In this document: positions 1 through 5,567 of the stretch, one piece after another
Layout: every line of letters begins with the position of its first letter
How positions within the stretch are numbered: the stretch's first letter is position 1
NCBI GenBank assembly: GCA_011524805.1
Contig: WTJO01000223.1
Location: forward strand, 1-6,948
Reading direction: 5' to 3'
DNA from: Alphaproteobacteria bacterium
Lineage (GTDB): Bacteria; Pseudomonadota; Alphaproteobacteria; Puniceispirillales; Puniceispirillaceae
Length of the DNA stretch: 6,948 bases
Made by a program: the position numbers and the translations under genes
The notes under the pieces: generated by a model
What the model was told of the DNA's origin: nothing
Database searches by the model: none
The model's input: only the letters and a program-made list of their open reading frames with translations

Positions 1-64
1 ACCTAACTGGATAATTTTTATCTACGCTGTTTCCGGCTGGTTTTTCCGCTCGAAGGCTCTATAT

Positions 65-108
65 TTGACCTCATAATATTGTCTGGACTATCTGGCGAGC
101 TCTATACG
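65..108 (+). promoter_or_regulatory. Possible promoter region for pdxH
   Basis: Two weak sigma70-like pairs sit here: TTGACC (65-70) with TATCTG (89-94, 18-base spacer), and TTGTCT (79-84) with TATACG (103-108, 18-base spacer). Neither is close to consensus in both boxes. The rest of the 163-base leader shows no gene I can support, apart from a 7-codon SD-preceded ORF described among the findings. Confidence 0.22.
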
Positions 109-163
109 CTAAAGGGCTGGTGTCATGGCATACAAACACATAGCATGAAAAAGGCAGGCTGGA

Positions 164-778
164 ATGACAACCGGAAAGTCACCTCTTGGTAATGATAGGC
201 TTGAAGATGATCCATTTGCATTATTTGCAGACTGGTTTGAGCAGGCAAAACAGACAGAAATAAATGACCCTAATGCGATGGCGCTTGCTTCGGTTGATGA
301 AAGCGGCATGCCTTCTGTGCGGATTGTCCTGCTAAAAGATGTCGGTGCCGATCATTTTGTCTTTTTCACTAATTACACTTCTAGAAAATCGGCTGAATTG
401 CTGGCCACTAAAAAGGCTGCCTTTGTGATTCACTGGAAATCTCTACGCCGTCAAATCAGGGTTGTCGGGTCTGTAACAAAGGCAAGTGCAGAAGAAAGTG
501 ATGCCTATTTTGCCACCCGTTCGCGCGCCAGCCAGATTGGTGCATGGGCATCAGACCAGTCGTCAGAGCTGGCTACACGTCAGACATTGATGGACAAGGT
601 TGCAGAATTTGATACGGCCTATCCTGATGAGGTTCCGCGCCCGCCACATTGGGGCGGATTTGTTGTCAGCCCTCAGGAAATAGAATTCTGGGCAGATGGC
701 GATGCGCGCCTGCATGACAGGTTCCGCTATGAACGTAATCAGGCAGGTCTATGGCAGGCACAAAGGCTGTCTCCATGA
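164..778 (+). CDS. pdxH: Pyridoxamine/pyridoxine 5'-phosphate oxidase (PdxH)
   Basis: FMN-dependent cytosolic enzyme that oxidises pyridoxine or pyridoxamine 5'-phosphate to PLP, the last step of B6 synthesis and salvage. The 204-residue product aligns along its whole length with the E. coli enzyme (218 aa). Visible signatures are R53-IVLL-K58 (FMN phosphate contacts in the family), FFTNYTSRK, SQIGAWASDQSS (about 123-134), WGGFVVSP and the C-terminal RLHDR (182-186), whose Arg and His bind the substrate in the E. coli enzyme. It ends in the typical QRLSP. The start is well constrained: an in-frame TGA lies at 146-148 and the ATG at 164 is the first start after it, with AAGG at 151-154 nine bases upstream. 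One small oddity is Ala after the FW of the signature, where Gln/His/Gly is usual. It is followed by a 155-base gap, so it need not share a transcript with the amine genes downstream. Confidence 0.96.
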   Translation: MTTGKSPLGNDRLEDDPFALFADWFEQAKQTEINDPNAMALASVDESGMPSVRIVLLKDVGADHFVFFTNYTSRKSAELLATKKAAFVIHWKSLRRQIRVVGSVTKASAEESDAYFATRSRASQIGAWASDQSSELATRQTLMDKVAEFDTAYPDEVPRPPHWGGFVVSPQEIEFWADGDARLHDRFRYERNQAGLWQAQRLSP

Positions 779-871
779 TGCTGGCCGGACAGAACAGATA
801 CACAAGATAACAAAAACTGTTCGATTCTGTGAAAGCAGTGGTCGTTTGCAAGCAGGTTTTTATTTCAGGCA

Positions 872-902
872 TTGCTAGCATGTTCATATCGTCAAATATT
901 TG
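872..902 (+). promoter_or_regulatory. Possible promoter with overlapping palindrome ahead of the amine-demethylation genes
   Basis: TTGCTA (872-877) and AATATT (895-900) are spaced by 17 bases, each matching four of six consensus positions. A perfect 10-base palindrome CAAATATTTG (893-902) covers the -10 box, which would suit a repressor site. The predicted transcript would start near 907, leaving a leader of under 30 bases with the AGGAGG site. The remainder of the 779-933 gap shows no gene and no hairpin followed by a T run. Confidence 0.25.
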
Positions 903-920
903 GCATTTGCTGACCTGATG

Positions 921-927
921 AGGAGGG
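921..927 (+). promoter_or_regulatory. Strong ribosome binding site of the DMGDH-like gene
   Basis: AGGAGGG ends six bases before the ATG at 934. It is the strongest Shine-Dalgarno match in the window and fixes the start so that the Rossmann motif begins at residue 7, as expected for a cytosolic flavoprotein. Confidence 0.8.
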
Positions 928-933
928 GTAGGC

Positions 934-3369
934 ATGAAATCCCATGCGCGTGTAGTAATAATTGGTGGCGGCGTCGTCGGCGTAAGCACATTATATCATC
1001 TGGCAAAAAAGGGCTGGCAGGATTGTGTGCTGATAGAGCGTAAAGAGCTGACATCAGGCTCAACCTGGCATGCGGCAGGGCTGTTGCCATTATTTAACAT
1101 GTCCTATTCTGTCGGGCAGATACATAAATATTCTGTCAATCTATATAACAGGCTTGAAGCTGAAACAGGCCAATATGCGGGTTTTTCCAACGTATCAAAC
1201 ATCCGGCTTGCTACCAATCAGGACAGGATGGATGAATATATGCAATATGCCGGTGTTGCCAGCACTATCGGCGTGAATGTGCAGACCCTGACACCTGATG
1301 AGGTGGTTGAATACTGGCCTCTGGCGGTAAAAGATAATCTAATTGGCGCTATACGCCACCCTGATGATGGCTATATCCAGCCTGCCGATCTGACACAGGC
1401 ACTAGCCAAGGGCGCGCGGGATAATGGCGGCGAGATTATCCGCAATACAACTGTGACAGCCATCTCACGAACCAGTTCGGGCGAATGGAAAGTCACCACG
1501 GATAAAGGCGAGATAATCTGTGAGCATATTGTCTCGGCCACAGGCAATTTTGCCCGAAATACAGGCCAGATGGTCGGGCTGGATATTCCGGTTATTCCTG
1601 TTGAACATCAATATATTGTTACCGAACCACACCCTGCGATTCAGGAACGTCAGGCAAAAGGTCTGCCAGAAATGGGCGTGTTACGCGAATCTGACGGGTC
1701 ATGGTATATGCGCGAGGAAAATGGCGGGCTTATTCTGGGTCCTTATGAAGTTGGCGCGCCTGTATGCTATTTTGACGGGCCTAGTGAAGATAGCGAATAT
1801 GAGCTGTTTCAGGAAGATCTTGAACGGCTAATGCCGCATATTGAATCGGCGATTGCACGTGTGCCTGCCTTTGCCGAAGTCGGCGTGAAAAAAGTCTATA
1901 ATGGCGCGATTGCTTATACACCTGATGGAAGCCCGATTATCGGCCCTGCATGGGATTTGCCGAATTTCTGGCTGAATGAAGGTCATAGTTTCGGGATCAC
2001 GGCAGCAGGCGGTGCAGGCTGGCAGCTGGCCGAATGGATTGTTGAAGGCGAGCCGACCATTGATATGAACGGCGTAGACCCGCGCCGCTTTGGCAGCTAT
2101 GCCACAAAAAGCTATCTGAAGCAGAAAAATGAAGAAGCCTATGCCAATGTGTTTACCATCCATTATCCGGATGAAGAACGCGAGGCAGGCCGGCCGCTCA
2201 GAACCGCACCCTGTTATGACAGGCTGAAATCTATGGGCGCTGTATTTGGCCAGAAATTTGGCTGGGAACGGGCAAACTGGTTTGCACCAGAAGGCGTGCC
2301 GCAAAAAGATAGCTGGTCATTTAGACGTTCTGGCTGGTTTGAACATGTTGGTAACGAGGTCAGGCACGTCTCGGCGCATTGCGGTGTTCTGGATATGTCC
2401 GCCTTTGCCAAGGCGCGTATTGAAGGGCCGGGGGCAGAAGCCTTTCTTGAGGGGCTAGTTGCGAACAAACTGCCAAAAAAGACTGGCCGGATGGTATTGG
2501 CACATGCGCTTGCCCCACGCGGCGGTGTTCATTCTGAATTTACCATCATGCGCGAATCACAGGATAGTTTTTATATTGTATCGGCAGGTGCCGCCCAGAG
2601 GCTTGACCATGACTGGATAAAACAGCATATGCCTGATGATAATTCGGTGATGTTTACCAATCTGACAAATTCGATGGGTGTGCTGGTGCTGGCAGGCCCG
2701 CGTTCGCGTGATTTATTGCAAAAGCTAACCCTGACTGACCTTTCAACCGATAATTTCCCATGGCTGTCAGCACAGATGATTGATGTGCATATGGCGCCTA
2801 GCCTTGCCGCACGGGTGAATTTTGTGGGCGAGCTTGGCTGGGAGCTACATCATCCTATCGAATATCAGAACCATATTTTTGATGCGCTGTTTGAGGCTGG
2901 CGAAGAATTCAATCTAAAGCCTTTTGGTATCAGGGCAATGGACGCAATGCGGCTTGAAAAATCATATCGCATGGTTGGCACCGAAATGAGCATTGAATAT
3001 GCTGCCTTTGAATCGGGGCTGGACAGGTTTGTGCATATGCAGAAGCCTGATTTTATCGGACGTGATGGGCTGGCTGCATGGCAGGAAAACGGTTTTTCAA
3101 ACCAGTTTGTAACGCTGGGTGTGCAGAATACAGATGATGCTGACGCAATAGGCGGCAATCCAATTTACCATAATGGCGCGCTGATTGGCAGAGCTACGTC
3201 GGGCGGATATGGATTCAGAATTGACCGCTCGCTTGCGCTGGCAATGGTTCAGCCGGAATTTGCTGCGCTTGGCACCAAGGTTGAGATTGATATTCTGGGC
3301 ACACGCTATCAGGCAGAAGTGATAGAAGAAAGCCCGTTTGACCCCGAAAATGAGCGGCTGAGAGGCTAG
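934..3369 (+). CDS. FAD-dependent dimethylglycine/sarcosine dehydrogenase-like protein with GcvT-type folate domain
   Basis: Likely oxidises an N-methyl group of a methylated glycine (dimethylglycine is the best guess) and passes the formaldehyde-level carbon to tetrahydrofolate. Seen directly: an N-terminal Rossmann motif VVIIGGGVVG (7-16) ending in Glu35, then SGSTWHAAGLL (41-51), where His46 matches the histidine that carries covalent FAD in mammalian DMGDH and sarcosine dehydrogenase. The FAD domain closes with YTPDGSPIIGP (328-338) and NEGHSFGI (348-355). A linker domain of the FAO_M type follows (about 370-425), then a GcvT domain (about 430-690, with GPRSRDLLQKL near 588 and FGIRAMDAMRLEKSYRM near 664) and a GcvT C-terminal barrel (about 720-805). 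The length of 811 matches the mature DMGDH family. In the folate domain GGVHSEFT has Glu535 where GcvT and SoxA have Asp, as in DMGDH. The start has a strong AGGAGG at 921-926. No signal peptide is seen. Sarcosine dehydrogenase or another demethylating oxidoreductase of the family remains possible. Confidence 0.88.
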   Translation: MKSHARVVIIGGGVVGVSTLYHLAKKGWQDCVLIERKELTSGSTWHAAGLLPLFNMSYSVGQIHKYSVNLYNRLEAETGQYAGFSNVSNIRLATNQDRMDEYMQYAGVASTIGVNVQTLTPDEVVEYWPLAVKDNLIGAIRHPDDGYIQPADLTQALAKGARDNGGEIIRNTTVTAISRTSSGEWKVTTDKGEIICEHIVSATGNFARNTGQMVGLDIPVIPVEHQYIVTEPHPAIQERQAKGLPEMGVLRESDGSWYMREENGGLILGPYEVGAPVCYFDGPSEDSEYELFQEDLERLMPHIESAIARVPAFAEVGVKKVYNGAIAYTPDGSPIIGPAWDLPNFWLNEGHSFGITAAGGAGWQLAEWIVEGEPTIDMNGVDPRRFGSYATKSYLKQKNEEAYANVFTIHYPDEEREAGRPLRTAPCYDRLKSMGAVFGQKFGWERANWFAPEGVPQKDSWSFRRSGWFEHVGNEVRHVSAHCGVLDMSAFAKARIEGPGAEAFLEGLVANKLPKKTGRMVLAHALAPRGGVHSEFTIMRESQDSFYIVSAGAAQRLDHDWIKQHMPDDNSVMFTNLTNSMGVLVLAGPRSRDLLQKLTLTDLSTDNFPWLSAQMIDVHMAPSLAARVNFVGELGWELHHPIEYQNHIFDALFEAGEEFNLKPFGIRAMDAMRLEKSYRMVGTEMSIEYAAFESGLDRFVHMQKPDFIGRDGLAAWQENGFSNQFVTLGVQNTDDADAIGGNPIYHNGALIGRATSGGYGFRIDRSLALAMVQPEFAALGTKVEIDILGTRYQAEVIEESPFDPENERLRG

Positions 3370-3413
3370 CCCCCCCGGATACCGCGCTATTCGATATGAA
3401 ACACCCATTGGGC

Positions 3414-3419
3414 AGAGGT
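3414..3419 (+). promoter_or_regulatory. Ribosome binding site of the mttB-like gene
   Basis: AGAGGT ends four bases before the ATG at 3424. The 54-base gap before it has a run of seven C (3370-3376) but no terminator-like hairpin, in keeping with read-through from the DMGDH-like gene. Confidence 0.6.
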
Positions 3420-3423
3420 AGAT

Positions 3424-4965
3424 ATGACTGAAAACGCACGAAGAGGCAGACGCGGCGGCGGCAGGGATGCCAGACGTCAGGCCAGAGATAATTCAAGCCA
3501 GATATCATCCCCTTTTCTTGTCAGAAAGGTTGCACCGGTAGATTTTCTCAGTGATGAGGGGTGCGCGCTTATCGAGGATAATGCCGAGACCGTGCTTGAA
3601 GAGATTGGTATTGAGTTCAGAGATGATCCCGAAGCACTGGAGATTCTGAAAGATGTAGGATGTGACGTGGCTGGCGAGCGGGTGCATTTTCCGCGTGGGC
3701 TGGCACGTAAATTATGTGCTTCTGCGCCCTCTTCATTCACACAATACGCCCGCAATCCTGCGCGTTCTGTCGAGATAGGTGGCAATAATACCGTCTTTGC
3801 GCCTGTCTATGGCCCGCCTTTTGTACGCGATCTTGAGGGTGAAAGACGCTATGCAGAAATGGAAGATTTCAGAAATTTCGTCAGGCTCGTCTACATGCTT
3901 CCGGGGCTGCATCATTCAGGTGGCACTGTATGTGAGCCGGTAGATTTGCCTGTAACAAAACGCCATCTTGAGATGGTATATGCGCATATGCGTCTGTCTG
4001 ATAAGCCTTTTATGGGCTCTGTGACAGCTGCATCACGGGCAGCTGATACAGTCGAGATGTGCAAGATTCTGTTTGGAGACGAGTTTGTTAGCAATAATTG
4101 TGTGACTGTCTCGTTGATAAATGCCAATTCGCCTATGACATGGGATGATACAATGCTTGGTGCGCTGAAGGTTTATGCACGCGCCAATCAGGGCACTGTT
4201 ATATCACCTTTCATTCTGGCTGGTGCGATGTCGCCTGTATCTGTTGGCGGTACATTGACACAGATTCTGGCCGAAGCCATGTCAGGCATTGCCTTTGCGC
4301 AGGCCGTAAATCCGGGTGCGCCTGTTATTTTTGGCAGTTTTGCCAGCTCGATTTCAATGCAGACAGGGGCACCAACCTTTGGCACGCCGGAACCTGCAAA
4401 AGTGCTGTATGGATGTGCCAAACTGGCACGTCGGCTTAATGTGCCATTCCGCTCTGGCGGTTCGCTTACAGCCGCAAAAACAGCAGATGCGCAATCAGCC
4501 TATGAATCTGCACAAACTATATTGCCAACTGTGCTTGGTGGGGTGAATTTTGCACTTCATTCTGCGGGCTGGATGGAAGGCGGGCTGGTGGCAGATTATG
4601 CAAAATTGCTGCTGGATGCTGATCAGCTGAGCATGATGGAGACTATGGTTGACGGTATTGATCTGTCCGAAAATGGCCTTGCGCTAGATGCACTTCGCCA
4701 GACAGGCCCCGGGCAGCATTTTCTGGGCAGTGCGCACACACAGGCAAATTTTGAAACAGCGTTCTGGCGCTCATCTCTGGCAGATTATACCACTTTCGAG
4801 CAATGGGATTCAGAAGGCAGGGTAGATTCAGAAGCGCGTGCGCGTGCGCGTGCGCGTGATATGCTGTCACGGTATGAAGCACCGCCACTTGATGAAGGCA
4901 TTGATGACGCACTTCGCGCCTTTATTGCCAAACGTAGTGAAGAATTGCCAGATACCGAATTTTAA
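3424..4965 (+). CDS. MttB-family (COG5598) methylamine/betaine methyltransferase, non-pyrrolysine type
   Basis: Member of the trimethylamine methyltransferase superfamily. Characterised members move a methyl group from a quaternary or tertiary amine (trimethylamine, glycine betaine, proline betaine, carnitine) to the cobalt of a small corrinoid protein. The 513-residue length is normal for the family and the MTTB domain fills about 30-510. Recognisable stretches are IEDNAETVLEEIGIEF near the N-terminus, the SGGTVCEP region, and SGGSLTAAKTADAQSAYE (344-361). The archaeal enzyme reads an in-frame UAG as pyrrolysine; here the frame is open throughout and ends in TAA, so this is a non-Pyl homologue like the glycine betaine enzyme MtgB. 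The first ~22 residues are Arg/Gly-rich and probably disordered. Near the C-terminus four GCGCGT repeats encode Ala-Arg four times (471-478). The gene begins 54 bases after the DMGDH-like gene with AGAGGT at 3414-3419, so the two are probably co-transcribed. Substrate is inferred from context as glycine betaine; no corrinoid partner is in view. Confidence 0.9.
   Translation: MTENARRGRRGGGRDARRQARDNSSQISSPFLVRKVAPVDFLSDEGCALIEDNAETVLEEIGIEFRDDPEALEILKDVGCDVAGERVHFPRGLARKLCASAPSSFTQYARNPARSVEIGGNNTVFAPVYGPPFVRDLEGERRYAEMEDFRNFVRLVYMLPGLHHSGGTVCEPVDLPVTKRHLEMVYAHMRLSDKPFMGSVTAASRAADTVEMCKILFGDEFVSNNCVTVSLINANSPMTWDDTMLGALKVYARANQGTVISPFILAGAMSPVSVGGTLTQILAEAMSGIAFAQAVNPGAPVIFGSFASSISMQTGAPTFGTPEPAKVLYGCAKLARRLNVPFRSGGSLTAAKTADAQSAYESAQTILPTVLGGVNFALHSAGWMEGGLVADYAKLLLDADQLSMMETMVDGIDLSENGLALDALRQTGPGQHFLGSAHTQANFETAFWRSSLADYTTFEQWDSEGRVDSEARARARARDMLSRYEAPPLDEGIDDALRAFIAKRSEELPDTEF
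4834..4857 (+). repeat. Four tandem GCGCGT hexamers inside the mttB-like gene
   Basis: Four perfect copies of GCGCGT run without interruption and encode Ala-Arg four times (residues 471-478). The unit is two codons long, so gain or loss of a copy would keep the frame. It lies in the charged helical C-terminal tail rather than in the catalytic barrel. Confidence 0.9.
4962..4965. other. Convergent overlapping stop codons (TTAA)
   Basis: The palindrome TTAA holds both the last bases of the mttB-like gene (TAA at 4963-4965, plus strand) and the stop of soxG (TAA read from 4964 to 4962, minus strand). The two genes overlap tail to tail by four bases, so there is no intergenic space and any terminator must lie inside the opposite gene. 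Confidence 0.9.
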
Positions 4966-5567
4966 CGCACTAGCCGATAGCCATATTCGGTAGCAGCATC
5001 TTTCATCCAGCTTTCCAGATAGTCTGAAAAGCTAGTGCGGCAGATAAGCATAAAGCTATCATCTGCCAGACACAGGCAGGTAATTGCCGCATGCGATAAT
5101 AATGACTGAAAACACATGCCGGTGCGGAATGCCTGCGGATGCAGATCAACCGAAATTCCCTTGGACAGCATGGTGCGTGCCTCAGCCCCCTCAATCCTGA
5201 AAATGGCAAAGCCGTCAGTCACGGTGGTAAGCGCAAATAGGCGCTTGCCCATATGCGTGCCTGCCGCGCGGGTAAATTCGGCCTCGTCTCTGTCATCCAG
5301 CATCAGCAATGTTTCATCAGGACCCAGCCATACCGCCAATCTCTGGCCTGCAGATGAAAACTGGTTTGGCTGTGAGGGCGCCCTGCATCCAAACAGATTT
5401 TCGAGCAGGCCAGAATCCTGTGGCGCACAGCGCAGATTTACAAGCCCGTAATTGTCACATTTTGTGATGGAAATACCAATATCACCTGAGGCGGGATGAG
5501 GCAGGCTATCTGGCCAGTTGGCTGATTGCGGGGTGAGCCGTGACGGAATATTATTGCTCTGTGCCAT
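4962..5567 (-). CDS. soxG: Sarcosine oxidase gamma subunit (SoxG)
   Basis: Small subunit of heterotetrameric sarcosine oxidase (SoxBDAG), a cytosolic flavoenzyme that converts sarcosine, O2 and tetrahydrofolate to glycine, H2O2 and methylene-THF. Family landmarks, numbered from the chosen start: VNLR (43-46), WLGPDE (80-85), VTDGFAIFRIEG (116-127), DLHPQAF (141-147) and the C-terminal FMLICRTSFSDYLESWM (172-188). The frame also has an ATG at 5591, giving 209 aa, but no ribosome binding site is seen there. The ATG at 5567 (201 aa, MAQSNN) has AAGGA on the minus strand ten bases upstream and leaves a 17-base overlap with the end of soxA, so I prefer it. The gene follows soxA as in known soxBDAG operons. 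Its stop codon overlaps the stop of the converging mttB-like gene. Sequence conservation in this family is low, but the motifs and position make the call secure. Confidence 0.9.
   Translation of the reverse strand: MAQSNNIPSRLTPQSANWPDSLPHPASGDIGISITKCDNYGLVNLRCAPQDSGLLENLFGCRAPSQPNQFSSAGQRLAVWLGPDETLLMLDDRDEAEFTRAAGTHMGKRLFALTTVTDGFAIFRIEGAEARTMLSKGISVDLHPQAFRTGMCFQSLLSHAAITCLCLADDSFMLICRTSFSDYLESWMKDAATEYGYRLVR

Noticed and set aside
792..822. Inverted arms GAACAG / CTGTTC after pdxH as a terminator
   Set aside because: The arms are six bases with a 19-base spacer and no following T run, so a stable intrinsic terminator is not supported.
666..989. Minus-strand open frame of 107 codons across the end of pdxH
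   Set aside because: It overlaps two well-supported genes, has no recognisable domain and unusual composition; it is a shadow frame.
1828..2304. Minus-strand open frame of 158 codons inside the DMGDH-like gene
   Set aside because: It lies wholly inside a conserved coding region, is rich in Cys, His and Phe as antisense shadows often are, and shows no family likeness.
934..3369. DMSP demethylase DmdA, because of the GcvT domain in a marine-like setting
   Set aside because: DmdA is a stand-alone GcvT-like protein of under 400 residues; this protein has a full N-terminal FAD oxidoreductase domain with the His-FAD motif.
3370..3376. Run of seven C after the DMGDH-like stop codon as a phase-variable tract
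   Set aside because: It lies outside any coding region and away from promoter boxes, so a change in length would have no evident effect.
3424..4965. Pyrrolysine-containing trimethylamine methyltransferase
   Set aside because: There is no in-frame TAG in the gene, and it ends in TAA at a family-typical length.
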